From Clostridiales bacterium (lineage in GTDB: Bacteria; Bacillota; Clostridia; Christensenellales; Aristaeellaceae), in the NCBI GenBank assembly GCA_015056125.1, contig SVGW01000014.1:1-47784 (forward strand): a stretch of 47,784 nucleotides of DNA. The letters are read 5' to 3'. The notes beneath the pieces are model-generated. The model searched no databases and was not told the origin of the DNA. It saw only the letters and a program-made list of their open reading frames with translations. Below, one piece after another: positions 8,451 through 16,542 of the stretch (its first letter is position 1; every line of letters starts with the position of its first letter). Position numbers and translations under genes: made by a program.

Positions 8451-9179
8451 TTAGCCAATTCCGTTCCTGGCGGGCGCTTTGCCCAGATATGCTTCCTTCA
8501 CCCGGGGATCATTGAGCAATTCCTTGCCCGTTCCCTGCATGCTCAGGCTGCCCGTCTCCAATACGAAGGCAGAATCGGCAATTTTCAGCGCCGCATTGGC
8601 ATTTTGCTCCACCAGCAGGATGGTAATTCCCTCTTCGTGGAGGGTTTCGATGATCTTGAAGATATCCCGGATCACCAGGGGCGCAAGGCCCAGGGAAGGC
8701 TCGTCCATCATCAAAAGCTTGGGCCGCATCATCAGCGCCCGGCCCACGGCCAGCATCTGTTGCTCGCCACCGGAAAGAGTGCCCGCCAGCTGCCAGGAGC
8801 GCTCCTTCAGCCGGGGGAAAAGATCATACACATGCTCAATATCCGGCTGGATATCATCTTTTCGCAGATAGCCCCCGATTTTGAGATTTTCAAGCACCGT
8901 CAGATTGGGAAACACCCGCCGCCCTTCCGGCACCATGCAGATGCCCTCGGATACGATCTTCTGAGGGCTGTGGCCGCTGATCACCTGGCCGTCATAGGTG
9001 ATGGTGCCCTGGCTTCTGGGAATCAGGCCGGAAATAGCCCGGAGGGTGGTGGATTTGCCGGCACCATTGGCGCCGATCAGAGCCACAATCTGCCCCTTTT
9101 CCACGTCCAGCGAAATGCCCTTGAGGGCCTCAATTCCGCCGTAGCTCACTTTCAGATCCTTAATGTACAGCAGGCTCAT
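8451..9179 (-). CDS. livF: Branched-chain amino acid ABC transporter ATP-binding protein (LivF), system B
   Basis: 242 residues. It has Walker A GANGAGKST (about 33-41), MVPEGRRVFPNL, signature LSGGEQQ and Walker B LLMMDEPSLGLAP. It is clearly the paralogue of the 3695-4399 protein. The ATG overlaps the LivG stop (ATGA), so the two ATPases are translationally coupled. It is the last gene of the second LIV operon; the promoter of system A lies inside and just after its 3' end. No terminator is visible behind it, so some read-through into system A is likely. Confidence 0.93.
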   Translation of the reverse strand: MSLLYIKDLKVSYGGIEALKGISLDVEKGQIVALIGANGAGKSTTLRAISGLIPRSQGTITYDGQVISGHSPQKIVSEGICMVPEGRRVFPNLTVLENLKIGGYLRKDDIQPDIEHVYDLFPRLKERSWQLAGTLSGGEQQMLAVGRALMMRPKLLMMDEPSLGLAPLVIRDIFKIIETLHEEGITILLVEQNANAALKIADSAFVLETGSLSMQGTGKELLNDPRVKEAYLGKAPARNGIG

Positions 9180-10018
9180 TCCTCGTCACCTCCCAGATAG
9201 GCAGCGATAACCGCCGGATTATTCTGGATTTCCGCCGGTGTGCCGCTGGCGATCATTTTGCCAAAGTCGATTACATAAATCCGATCGGAAATTTCCATCA
9301 CCAGATTCATATGATGCTCGATGATGAAGATGGTCAGATCAAACTGCTCCTTGATCCGGCGGATAAAGACACTCAGTTCATCCGTTTCCTGGGGGTTCAT
9401 GCCGGCAGCAGGCTCATCCAGCAAAAGCAGGGTGGGATTGGTGGCCAGAGCGCGGGCGATTTCCAGCAATCTTTGCTTACCGTAAGGAAGAGAGGTGGCC
9501 GTTTCATCGCAAAGGTCATCCAGGCCCACTACCTGCAATAGCCGCAGCGCCTCTTCCCGCATCTTCTTTTCTTCCTTGGCATTGAGCCGAAGGGTGGCCG
9601 TAAATACGTTGCTGGTGCGGCGAAGATGCATGGCCGTCAGCACGTTTTCAAATACCGTCATTCCACCAAAGAGGCGGATATTCTGGAAAGTGCGGGCAAT
9701 GCCCAGCTTGGTAATCTGGTCCGGCGTATGGCGGAGCACCTTGCCGGCATATTTTTCAGGATCGGAGCCGGCGTAGAGCTTTTTCATTTTGCCGTTGGGA
9801 TGGTTCTGGGCAATGGGCTTGCCGTTAAAGAGGATCTGCCCGTTGGTGGGCTCATACACGGCGGTAACGCAGTTGAAAGCCGTAGTTTTGCCGGCGCCGT
9901 TGGGGCCGATCAGGGCCACGATCTCGCCCTTGTTGATCTCCATGCTCAGATCATTTACGGCTACCACGCCGCCAAACTGCATGGTGAGATTTTCGATCTT
10001 CAATACATTTTCGCTCAT
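9176..10018 (-). CDS. livG: Branched-chain amino acid ABC transporter ATP-binding protein (LivG), system B
   Basis: 280 residues. Walker A GPNGAGKTT is at 38-46. The LivG-specific long insert after the Q-loop is present, with GIARTFQNIRLFGGMTVFENV. Signature LPYGKQRLLEIARAL and Walker B LLLLDEPAAGMNPQET follow. It corresponds to the C-terminal half of the system A fusion but is free-standing here. AGGAGG lies 7 nt before the ATG, and the start overlaps the LivM stop by 4 bp. Confidence 0.94.
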   Translation of the reverse strand: MSENVLKIENLTMQFGGVVAVNDLSMEINKGEIVALIGPNGAGKTTAFNCVTAVYEPTNGQILFNGKPIAQNHPNGKMKKLYAGSDPEKYAGKVLRHTPDQITKLGIARTFQNIRLFGGMTVFENVLTAMHLRRTSNVFTATLRLNAKEEKKMREEALRLLQVVGLDDLCDETATSLPYGKQRLLEIARALATNPTLLLLDEPAAGMNPQETDELSVFIRRIKEQFDLTIFIIEHHMNLVMEISDRIYVIDFGKMIASGTPAEIQNNPAVIAAYLGGDEE

Positions 10019-11145
10019 TTGATCGCCTCCTGGGAAGCCGTTTTGGGCCGTCTGCGGAAAAGATCGGGCAATTCCTTGGTGCCCATGATGCCCTGGCGGA
10101 AGAACAACACCACGATCATAATGATAATGGAGAACACCACCAGGCGGAAGCCGTTGCGAAGCAGGGGCACTTCAAAGGTGCCGATCACCTGCTTTTCATC
10201 CAGGAAGCGCAGCCACCATTCGGAGCAGGCCACAAAGAGGAAAGAACTGATGCAGCTGCCGGAAATGGAACCGATGCCGCCGATCACCACGATCAAAAGA
10301 ATTTCATAGGTCATGGCCGTGGTGAAGGATTTGGCCTGCACCGTGCAGGCATACATGGCCAGCATGGCGCCGCCAATGCCCGCAAAGAAGGAAGAAATGC
10401 AGAAGGACAGCTGCTTATGATGAAACAGATTCACGCCCATGGCTTCCGCCGCGATTTCGTCATCCTTGATGGCGCGCAGGGCGCGGCCATAGCTGGAATT
10501 GATCAAAAGCACGATCAGGGCGATACATACCCCCGCAATCAAGAAGGGAATCAGGGTGGAGAGGTACACGGTGGTCTCCCCCGCCGCATTCTTGATATTG
10601 AAAGAATTAAAATTCGGGAAGGTATGGAGCATATTGGAGCCGTTGGTCAGCGGGCCCAGCTTATCCCACTGGAAAATAGCGCGCATGATTTCAGCAAAGC
10701 CCAGGGTGGCAATGGCCAGATAGTCGCTCTTTAAGCGCAGCACGGGCAGGCCGATGAGGAAAGCGAAGAACGCTGCCGCAAGCCCGGCCAGAATCAAAGC
10801 AGGGATCACCGGCAGGGAAAAGCCCAGGATGCCTCCGTTATAATACTGATACACGGCCGCACGGCTCTCCATGGGAATGGTGAAAATAGCAAAGGTATAG
10901 GCGCCGATAAGCATAAAGCCCGCCTGGCCCAGGGAGAAAATGCCGGTAAAGCCGTTGAGCAGATTCATGGAAACAGCCACCAGCGCATAGGTAGCGCCCT
11001 TTTTCAGCACCGTAAAGAGCATGGAGGTGGAGGGCATGATCTGCTCCAGAATAAATACCGCTGCATAAACCGCCAGAATGATCAGCCCGGTGATCACCAT
11101 GCCTGCATCCAGCTTCTTTTTTCCCAACATCGCTTGTTTCTTCAT
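10015..11145 (-). CDS. livM: Branched-chain amino acid ABC transporter permease (LivM), system B
   Basis: A 376-residue polytopic membrane protein. Conserved LivM stretches are MNLLNGFTGIFSLGQAGFMLIGAY, VLRLKSDYLAIATLGFAEI and RALRAIKDDEIAAEAMGVN, with a C-terminal cytoplasmic tail of about 25 residues. The ATG at 11145 is taken as the start because GAGGTG lies 6 nt upstream; a GTG three codons earlier (11154) is an alternative. It follows the LivH stop by about 10 bp and overlaps LivG by 4 bp. It is the unfused counterpart of residues 1-305 of the system A fusion. Confidence 0.93.
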   Translation of the reverse strand: MKKQAMLGKKKLDAGMVITGLIILAVYAAVFILEQIMPSTSMLFTVLKKGATYALVAVSMNLLNGFTGIFSLGQAGFMLIGAYTFAIFTIPMESRAAVYQYYNGGILGFSLPVIPALILAGLAAAFFAFLIGLPVLRLKSDYLAIATLGFAEIMRAIFQWDKLGPLTNGSNMLHTFPNFNSFNIKNAAGETTVYLSTLIPFLIAGVCIALIVLLINSSYGRALRAIKDDEIAAEAMGVNLFHHKQLSFCISSFFAGIGGAMLAMYACTVQAKSFTTAMTYEILLIVVIGGIGSISGSCISSFLFVACSEWWLRFLDEKQVIGTFEVPLLRNGFRLVVFSIIIMIVVLFFRQGIMGTKELPDLFRRRPKTASQEAIK

Positions 11146-11155
11146 TGCTGTCACC

Positions 11156-12088
11156 TCACACCTTGTCCGTCATTTTTTCGCCGAACAGGCCGGTGGGCTT
11201 CACGACGAGAATCACAATCAGCAGGGCAAACGTAAAAGCGTCGGAGAAGGTGGTCAGGCCCATCATCTTTTTCGTCAGGCCGGATTTAATCAGGATCAGA
11301 TCCAGGCCCTTGATGATATTTTCGCATATACCGATAATGAAAGCGCCGATCACCGCGCCGGGAATGGAACCGATGCCGCCAAATACAGCGGCCACAAAGG
11401 CCTTGAGGCCAGGCATGGAGCCAGAGGTCTGAATTACGGAGGGATAATTGGTGAAATACAGCATGGAGCCCACCGCTGCCAGGAAGGAACCAATGATAAA
11501 GGTGGTGGAAATTACGCTGTTGATTTTGATGCCCATCAGCTGACTGGTTTCAAAATCCTTGGACACGGCGCGCATGGCCATGCCGATCTTGGTATGGTTG
11601 ATCAGCCACACCAGGGCCACCACCAGAATGATGGTAAGGAAAGGCGTGATGACGGTGACCATCTTGGTGGTCATGGTAGCGCCAAAGATGGTGAGGGTCA
11701 CAGAATCGGAAATGAAAGGGATGGTGGGATACACCTTGTTCAGGCCGCCCGTCACATATAATACCAGGTTCTGCAAAAGATAGCTGACGCCGATGGCCGA
11801 AATCATAACGGACATACGGGGCGCCGTGCGCAAGGGCTTATAAGCCACCCGCTCAATGGTGAAGCCGATCAGCACGGAAATCAGCAGCGTAAGAGGAATG
11901 GCCAGCCAGATGGGCATGCCGCTGGCGGAAATATACACCATCAGAATACCGGCCACCATAAACACATCGCCATGGGCAAAATTGATCAGGCGCAAAATGC
12001 CGTATACCATGGTGTAGCCGATGGCGATCAAAGCATACTGGCCGCCCACCGAAATACCGGAAAGCAGATAGGGCAAAACATTTTTCAA
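11156..12088 (-). CDS. livH: Branched-chain amino acid ABC transporter permease (LivH), system B
   Basis: 310 residues, about eight membrane segments. It has the family motifs IALSVGGQYALIAIGYTMVYGI-like near the N-terminus, LRLINFAHGDVFMVAG, and GSMPGLKAFVAAVFGGIG. The start is a TTG at 12088 with GGGAGG 8 nt upstream; no ATG fits better. The gene is separated from its binding-protein gene by 165 bp containing a GC-rich hairpin, the same arrangement as in system A. Confidence 0.92.
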   Translation of the reverse strand: MKNVLPYLLSGISVGGQYALIAIGYTMVYGILRLINFAHGDVFMVAGILMVYISASGMPIWLAIPLTLLISVLIGFTIERVAYKPLRTAPRMSVMISAIGVSYLLQNLVLYVTGGLNKVYPTIPFISDSVTLTIFGATMTTKMVTVITPFLTIILVVALVWLINHTKIGMAMRAVSKDFETSQLMGIKINSVISTTFIIGSFLAAVGSMLYFTNYPSVIQTSGSMPGLKAFVAAVFGGIGSIPGAVIGAFIIGICENIIKGLDLILIKSGLTKKMMGLTTFSDAFTFALLIVILVVKPTGLFGEKMTDKV

Positions 12089-12195
12089 GGGGACAACCTC
12101 CCTTTAGTAAATCTTTTTCACCGGGAACATGTACAGCCTCAAAAAGGCACCAGCAACCATGCCCTTTTGATACGGCGCATGGCCCCGGAAATGCG

Positions 12196-12226
12196 GCGGG
12201 CGGGGGCTTTCATTTGCCCCCGCCGC
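12196..12226 (-). terminator. Intra-operon GC hairpin after livJ of system B
   Basis: A 9-bp perfect G/C stem (12199-12207 with 12216-12224) closes an 8-nt loop; a one-base bulge lets it extend by two more pairs. It lies 28 bp past the binding-protein stop on the minus strand with no clear T tract. It probably protects the binding-protein message end or partly terminates transcription, as in system A. Confidence 0.5.
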
Positions 12227-12253
12227 GTGCCGCTTTTCTGTATCAGGAAAAGA

Positions 12254-13408
12254 TTATTCAGCGCCCATCACAATGACCAGCTTCCAGTCATCATTGGCGG
12301 TGTCCACCGTCTTGATGAAGGCGCCGTCACGGGCAGCATCGCCCACTTCATTGAAGGAGATGGCACCGGTAACGCCTTCATACTTCACATTCCACAGCGC
12401 TTCATTCACAGCCTTGGGATCAGTGGAGCCGGCAGCCTTCAACGCTTCCAGAGCCACATAGTAGGCGTCATAGCCCATGGCGGATACGGCGGAGATCATG
12501 TCGTTGCCGTTGTTGTTGGTCAGGTTCACAGGATCGCTGTTGATCCAGGTCTTGAAGCCCCGGTCAAAAGGCGTATCATTTTCAGCATAGAAGGTGGAAG
12601 CGTAGATGGTCACGTTCTTGCCGCTGGCGGCGGTGATCACCACGTTGGAATCCCAGGTATCGCTGCCCATCAGAGGAATGGCCACATTCTGGGCGGCAGC
12701 CTGTTCCACCAGCAGAGCGGAGTAGGCCAGGGAGCAGGGAGCAAAGATTACGTCGGCTTCCAGAGCAGCGGCAGTGGTCAGGAAGGAAGTGAAGTCGGCG
12801 TTGCCGTTCTGGAAGTATTCGTCTACTACCAGGCCGCCGGCCTTTTCAAATTCCACCTTGAAGTAGTGGATCAGGCCCACGTCATAGTCGTTGCCCAGTT
12901 CGCCCAGGCAATAGGCGGTGTCAGCCTTCAGCTCTTTCACGGCAAACTTGGCCAGCTGCTCAGCCTGGAAGGGATCCAGGAAGCAAATGCGGAAGTAATG
13001 GGTGTTGCCCAGGGTAACGGAGGGGTTGGTGCAGGTAACGCCCACAGCGGGCACGCCGGCCTGAGCAAAGATGGGAGAACCGGCAATGGAAACGCCGGAG
13101 CCATAGGAGCCCAGCACGATGGATACGTTTTCGCTCACCAGCTTCTGCGCAGCAGAGGGAGCCTTATCGGTGGAGGAACCGTTATCGGCATAAACCAGTT
13201 CCACCTTATAGGTGGTGCCGCCGATTTCCACGGTGGGGGTTTCAGCATTGGCATACTGCATGCCCAGCATTTCCTGCTTGCCGCCGGCGCCGCTGTCGCC
13301 GGAAGCGGGCTCAAATACGCCAATCTTCACCACGGGCATATCTTCGGCCATTGCCAAAGCGGGAAGAACCATCATCAGAACCAGAACGAAAGCCAGAATC
13401 TTTTTCAT
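12254..13408 (-). CDS. livJ: ABC transporter substrate-binding protein (LivJ-like), system B
   Basis: 384 residues with a Sec signal peptide (MKKILAFVLVLMMVLPALAMA, cleavage before ED). The mature part begins VVKIGVFEPASGDSGAGGKQ and is a type I periplasmic binding fold. It is only distantly like the system A protein (different ligand-site neighbourhood: GSYGSGVSIAGSP in place of GPVLTDQCNV), so the two transporters probably take different substrates. The ATG at 13408 is used because the longer frame has no signal sequence; GGAG lies about 11 nt upstream. It is the first gene of system B. Confidence 0.92.
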   Translation of the reverse strand: MKKILAFVLVLMMVLPALAMAEDMPVVKIGVFEPASGDSGAGGKQEMLGMQYANAETPTVEIGGTTYKVELVYADNGSSTDKAPSAAQKLVSENVSIVLGSYGSGVSIAGSPIFAQAGVPAVGVTCTNPSVTLGNTHYFRICFLDPFQAEQLAKFAVKELKADTAYCLGELGNDYDVGLIHYFKVEFEKAGGLVVDEYFQNGNADFTSFLTTAAALEADVIFAPCSLAYSALLVEQAAAQNVAIPLMGSDTWDSNVVITAASGKNVTIYASTFYAENDTPFDRGFKTWINSDPVNLTNNNGNDMISAVSAMGYDAYYVALEALKAAGSTDPKAVNEALWNVKYEGVTGAISFNEVGDAARDGAFIKTVDTANDDWKLVIVMGAE

Positions 13409-13440
13409 CACGTTCTCAACTCCTTCAAAAGAATATGGTG

Positions 13441-13469
13441 AGTATACTCCCATTCTTTGCGAATTGCAA
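13441..13469 (-). promoter_or_regulatory. Promoter of system B
   Basis: On the minus strand TTGCAA (13464-13469), a 17-bp spacer and TATACT (13441-13446) sit 33 bp before the start codon. It has the same TTGC-type -35 as several other promoters in the window. Confidence 0.65.
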
Positions 13470-13570
13470 GTTAAGTACAGGATAAATGCAAAACTGAAAC
13501 AATTGAAGTACAATCTGCCCTGATTCTGTGTATTTTCTTTGAATATATATGAATTTTTGCATAAAAAAAT

Positions 13571-13880
13571 CGCATTTCCCTAAGGGAAACGCGATTCAGA
13601 CTGTCAAAAAACCCCTGGGATGCGTCGAAGGGCCGCTGCCCTTCGACTGTAATCCGCAGCCGGCGACATGTGCGGCGGCGAGGAGCGGAAGTATTCCGCT
13701 TCCTATATCAATTTACGACCGCAAAAATAGGCTTTCCAGCCCTGTGAAAAGGGCTGGAAAGCCATTTTTGCAGTAAATGTGATGGATCGAATGGAAGACT
13801 GCTTTAGCTGACTTCCATTCGCAGTTTGTCGAAAATACTTTTTCGACAAACTACGCATTTCCCTAAGGGAAACGCGATTT
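13571..13880. repeat. 257-bp modular hairpin element flanked by a 26-bp direct repeat (copies B and C)
   Basis: A 26-bp sequence, CGCATTTCCC...CGCGATT, occurs at 13571-13596 and again at 13854-13879. Between the copies lie 257 bp. The left part (13597-13683) matches 47654-47740 at 86 of 87 positions and holds the hairpin GTCGAAGGGC/GCCCTTCGAC. The right part (13728-13852) matches the window start. The ends are loosely inverted (CAGACTGTCAAAAA and TTTTTCGACAAACTA). The left flank keeps a minus-strand T tract (T7) that suits the flank hairpin as a terminator for oadG; the right flank has lost it. The simplest reading is an insertion into that terminator. No transposase gene is present. Confidence 0.75.
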
Positions 13881-13895
13881 TCTTAAAGAAATGAA

Positions 13896-14132
13896 TTATT
13901 CTTCTTTCTTGCCCTTGGTGGCTTTTTCCAGAATCACCAGCACCAGAATGATCATGGCAGTTACCAGAAAAATGCCCACCATGCCCTTGAGCATATACAT
14001 CAGGGATTCGCCGATGGAAAGGGGCGCTTCGGCCATGGCTTCGCCAGCCGCTTCCACGATTTCCTCAGCCAGGGTAAGGCCGGGCAGCATCAGCGCCACC
14101 AGCGCCATGAGAATCGCAATAAACTTTTTCAT
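13896..14132 (-). CDS. Sodium pump decarboxylase gamma subunit (OadG family)
   Basis: A 78-residue small membrane protein. An N-terminal hydrophobic segment (3-22, signal-like, ending LTLA before EE) is followed by a spacer, a membrane helix at about 48-72 (MLKGMVGIFLVTAMIILVLVIL) and a short charged tail. The size, the helix and the position directly after the beta subunit identify it. In this family gamma holds the complex together and contacts the carboxyltransferase. The ATG at 14132 has GGAGG 8 nt upstream. Transcription appears to end at the hairpin now split by the repeat element. Confidence 0.85.
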   Translation of the reverse strand: MKKFIAILMALVALMLPGLTLAEEIVEAAGEAMAEAPLSIGESLMYMLKGMVGIFLVTAMIILVLVILEKATKGKKEE

Positions 14133-14151
14133 TTTCTTTACCTCCACGCGC

Positions 14152-15258
14152 TTACTTGAGGAAGAAGCTCAGGATCAAGCCGCCAGCGATAACAGAGGCG
14201 ATCTGGCCGGAAACATTCACGCCCACGGTGTGCATGAGCAGGAAGTTCTGGGGATCTTCCTTCAGGCCCATCTTATGCACTACACGGGAGGACATGGGAA
14301 AAGCGCTGATGCCGCAGGCGCCGATCATGGGGTTGATCTTGGTCTTGCTGAACAAGTTCAGCAGCTTGGCAAACATCACGCCGCCCACGGTATCGAAGAT
14401 AAAGGCCACCAGGCCCAGGCCCATGATGAGCAGGGTATCGGGAGAGAGGAATTCCGTCGCCTGCATACGGAAGGCGATGGTGAGGCCCAGGAACAGGGTG
14501 ATCAGGTTGGCCAGCACCTTCTGGGCGGTTTCGGACAGGGAATTGAGCACGCCGCATTCACGCAGCAGATTGCCGAACATGAGGAAGCCAATCAGCGCCA
14601 CGGCGCCGGGAGCCACCAGGCCCACCAGCATGGTCACGATGATGGGGAAAAGAATGCGGGTGGTCTTGGTTACGTTCTTCTGCTCGTAGGGCATCCGGAT
14701 CAGGCGTTCCTTCTTGGTGGTGCACAGCTTGATGAAGGGAGGCTGCACAATGGGCACCAGGGCCATGTAGGAATAGGCAGCCACCATGATGGCGCCAAGA
14801 TACTTGCTGTTCAAGGCCTGGGCAACCACGATGGAGGTGGGGCCGTCGGCAGCGCCGATCACGGCGATGGAAGCCGCGTCATTGGGCAGGAAGCCGCAAA
14901 TACTGGCCAGCGCCAGGGTAAAGAAAATACCAAACTGAGCGGCAGCGCCAAAGAGCATGAGCTTTGGATTATTCAGCACCGGGCCAAAATCGATCATCGC
15001 ACCGATACCGATAAACAGAAGCAGCGGGAACAGTTCATTGGAAATACCGGCATTGAACAGCACTTCCAAGGTTTCCACCGCGCCGGACATAGGCAGGTTC
15101 ACCAAGATCGCGCCAAAGCCCATGGGCAAAAGCAAGCTGGGCTCCATATCCTTCTTGATGGCCAGGTAGATCAGCACCCCGCCGATCAGCCACATCACCG
15201 GCATCTGCCAGGTAAGATTGGTGAAATTCCCCAGCAGACTGTCAAAAAATTCCGCCAT
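14152..15258 (-). CDS. Sodium-translocating decarboxylase beta subunit (OadB/GcdB/MmdB family)
   Basis: A 368-residue polytopic membrane protein with about nine to eleven helices. It drives Na+ export with decarboxylation of a carboxybiotin group. Family hallmarks: FPLLLFIGIGAMIDFGPVL, NPKLMLFGAAAQFGIF, and GAADGPTSIVVAQ, in which D138 corresponds to the conserved Na+-site aspartate. The C-terminal GACGISAFPMSSRVV is also typical. AGGAGGGG precedes the ATG. Only beta and gamma are encoded here; the carboxyltransferase alpha chain and the biotin carrier must lie elsewhere. Without them, oxaloacetate, methylmalonyl-CoA and glutaconyl-CoA decarboxylases cannot be distinguished. Confidence 0.93.
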   Translation of the reverse strand: MAEFFDSLLGNFTNLTWQMPVMWLIGGVLIYLAIKKDMEPSLLLPMGFGAILVNLPMSGAVETLEVLFNAGISNELFPLLLFIGIGAMIDFGPVLNNPKLMLFGAAAQFGIFFTLALASICGFLPNDAASIAVIGAADGPTSIVVAQALNSKYLGAIMVAAYSYMALVPIVQPPFIKLCTTKKERLIRMPYEQKNVTKTTRILFPIIVTMLVGLVAPGAVALIGFLMFGNLLRECGVLNSLSETAQKVLANLITLFLGLTIAFRMQATEFLSPDTLLIMGLGLVAFIFDTVGGVMFAKLLNLFSKTKINPMIGACGISAFPMSSRVVHKMGLKEDPQNFLLMHTVGVNVSGQIASVIAGGLILSFFLK

Positions 15259-15296
15259 GATTAGACCCCTCCTGAGTTATTTAAAATATCCTATTA

Positions 15297-15325
15297 AATA
15301 TAACAGATATTTCCCTTTTTCGCAA
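15297..15325 (-). promoter_or_regulatory. Promoter of the oadB-oadG unit
   Basis: On the minus strand TTGCGA (15320-15325), a 17-bp spacer and TATATT (15297-15302). A 7-bp inverted repeat TCTGATA-N5-TATCAGA at 15344-15362 lies just upstream, between this and the divergent promoter, and is a possible operator. Confidence 0.6.
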
Positions 15326-15380
15326 GGCGCTTTCCTCTGCTTTTCTGATAATATTTATCAGATTATTTTTTTATTTTCTC

Positions 15381-15438
15381 TTGACAAATAGCGCATCGTG
15401 CGCTATACTCTTCTTAAAGTTAGTTAATTCTAACTAAC
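15381..15438 (+). promoter_or_regulatory. Strong promoter with a DtxR-like palindromic operator
   Basis: TTGACA (15381-15386), exactly 17 bp, then TATACT (15404-15409). Nine bases later a perfect palindrome GTTAGTTA-ATTC-TAACTAAC (15419-15438) covers the expected transcription start. Its half-site resembles the iron or manganese boxes bound by DtxR/IdeR/MntR-type repressors (consensus TTAGGTTAGNCTAACCTAA). Metal control is an inference from that resemblance. Confidence 0.65.
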
Positions 15439-15526
15439 ATTTCCCCCAGGACGGCATAAAATGAAAGCGGTGCTGCCCCTCTTCCCCGCTTTTCACCGAT
15501 GAACCTGCAGAAAGGGAGCCGCCGCA

Positions 15527-15652
15527 ATGAACCGTTTGGCCGTCTTTGCGCTGATTGCAGCGCTGCTGATCCTGGTTGTGTTAATTCGCGCTTGGCTGCG
15601 CGCCCGCTGCCTGAAAGGGTATAAGCGCACTCAGGATGAGCTTGATCCTTAA
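15527..15652 (+). CDS. Small membrane peptide, 41 aa
   Basis: ATG at 15527 with AAAGGGAG 8 nt upstream; the stop is TAA at 15650. Residues 1-21 form one hydrophobic helix (MNRLAVFALIAALLILVVLI), followed by a basic stretch (RAWLRARCLKGYKR) with one cysteine and an acidic end. It is the only ORF with a good ribosome binding site between the metal-box promoter and a strong terminator. Size, topology and probable metal control recall the FeoB-associated Cys-rich membrane peptides, but the cysteine cluster is absent. A 13-codon ORF (15461-15502) lies upstream in the leader. Function is unknown; a decayed or accessory metal-transport gene is possible. Confidence 0.55.
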   Translation: MNRLAVFALIAALLILVVLIRAWLRARCLKGYKRTQDELDP

Positions 15653-15685
15653 AATCACACGCCTCCAAAATCTTCTCCAAAAAGG

Positions 15686-15722
15686 CACGCGCCGTGCGGC
15701 ATCACGGCGCGTGTTCTTTTTT
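15686..15722. terminator. Bidirectional terminator
   Basis: An 11-bp perfect stem CACGCGCCGTG/CACGGCGCGTG (15686-15696, 15703-15713) has T-rich runs on both sides: TTCTTTTTT on the plus strand after the small peptide gene, and CCTTTTT on the minus strand after punA. Confidence 0.85.
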
Positions 15723-16539
15723 AATTCATTTTTTCCATTACCCGGGTCAGCAGCGCGGCAAAATCTCCCCGCACCCTGCGGCCCGTTTCCATCACTTCTT
15801 CATGGTTGATGGGCTGATCCAGCACCCCGGCAGCCATATTGGTAATGCAGCTCACCCCCAGCACCTGCATGCCGGAATGCACGGCTACGATGGTTTCCGG
15901 CACCGTGGACATGCCCACGGCATCCGCCCCCAGGATTCTTACCATGCGAATCTCCGCCGGAGTTTCATAGCAGGGGCCGCTCATCCAGCAGTATACGCCC
16001 TGTTTTAGATCAATCTTCAATTCCTTGGCGCATTCAAGAGCCAGGGCCCGCAAGCCCTTATCATAGGCGTTGCTCATATCGGGGAAACGGGGGCCGAAAG
16101 CATCCAGATTCTCCCCTACCAAGGGATTCTTGCCGGAAAGATTGATAAAATCGGTGATCAGCATAAGCGCTCCAGCCGAAAAATCGGTGTTCACGCCCCC
16201 GGCTGCATTGGTAACAATCAGCTTTTTGATGCCAAGCCTGGCCATCACCCGGATGGGCAAGGTCACATCCTCCATGGAATGGCCCTCATAGCTGTGGAAG
16301 CGACCGCTCATCATCATCACCTGCTTGCCCGCCAGCTGGCCGCAGATCAACTTGCCCGCGTGGCCCTTTACCGTGGCATGGGGAAAGCCGGGAATATCGC
16401 TGTAGGCAATCTCCTGGGCATTTTCCAGTTCATTGCCAAAATCCCCCAGGCCGCTGCCCAGAATCACCGCCACATCCGCCGTGCCGATGGCTTCTTTTAC
16501 TGCCAGAGCCGCCTTCTCAATCCGTTCCATATATTCCAT
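15721..16539 (-). CDS. punA: Purine nucleoside phosphorylase
   Basis: A 272-residue trimeric-type (class I) enzyme. It splits inosine and guanosine nucleosides with phosphate to base plus ribose-1-phosphate. Motifs: ILGSGLGDFGNEL near 25-37 (phosphate loop), SGRFHSYEGHS, NAAGGVN, and the purine-site stretch GPCYETPAEIR followed by GADAVGMSTVPE. GGAGG precedes the ATG and lies within the end of deoB, 3 bp upstream. The pairing with phosphopentomutase makes a nucleoside salvage module: PunA releases (deoxy)ribose-1-phosphate and DeoB converts it to the 5-phosphate. It is the last gene of the operon that starts with the site-2 protease. Confidence 0.95.
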   Translation of the reverse strand: MEYMERIEKAALAVKEAIGTADVAVILGSGLGDFGNELENAQEIAYSDIPGFPHATVKGHAGKLICGQLAGKQVMMMSGRFHSYEGHSMEDVTLPIRVMARLGIKKLIVTNAAGGVNTDFSAGALMLITDFINLSGKNPLVGENLDAFGPRFPDMSNAYDKGLRALALECAKELKIDLKQGVYCWMSGPCYETPAEIRMVRILGADAVGMSTVPETIVAVHSGMQVLGVSCITNMAAGVLDQPINHEEVMETGRRVRGDFAALLTRVMEKMN

Positions 16540-16542
16540 GGC

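Noticed and set aside
13571..13880. CRISPR array
   Set aside because: The repeats are two copies of a terminator hairpin around one non-spacer element; there are no regular repeat-spacer units and no cas genes.
15420..15680. 86-codon minus-strand frame in the metal-box region
   Set aside because: It runs against the strong plus-strand promoter, ends in the palindrome and has no ribosome site or recognisable feature.
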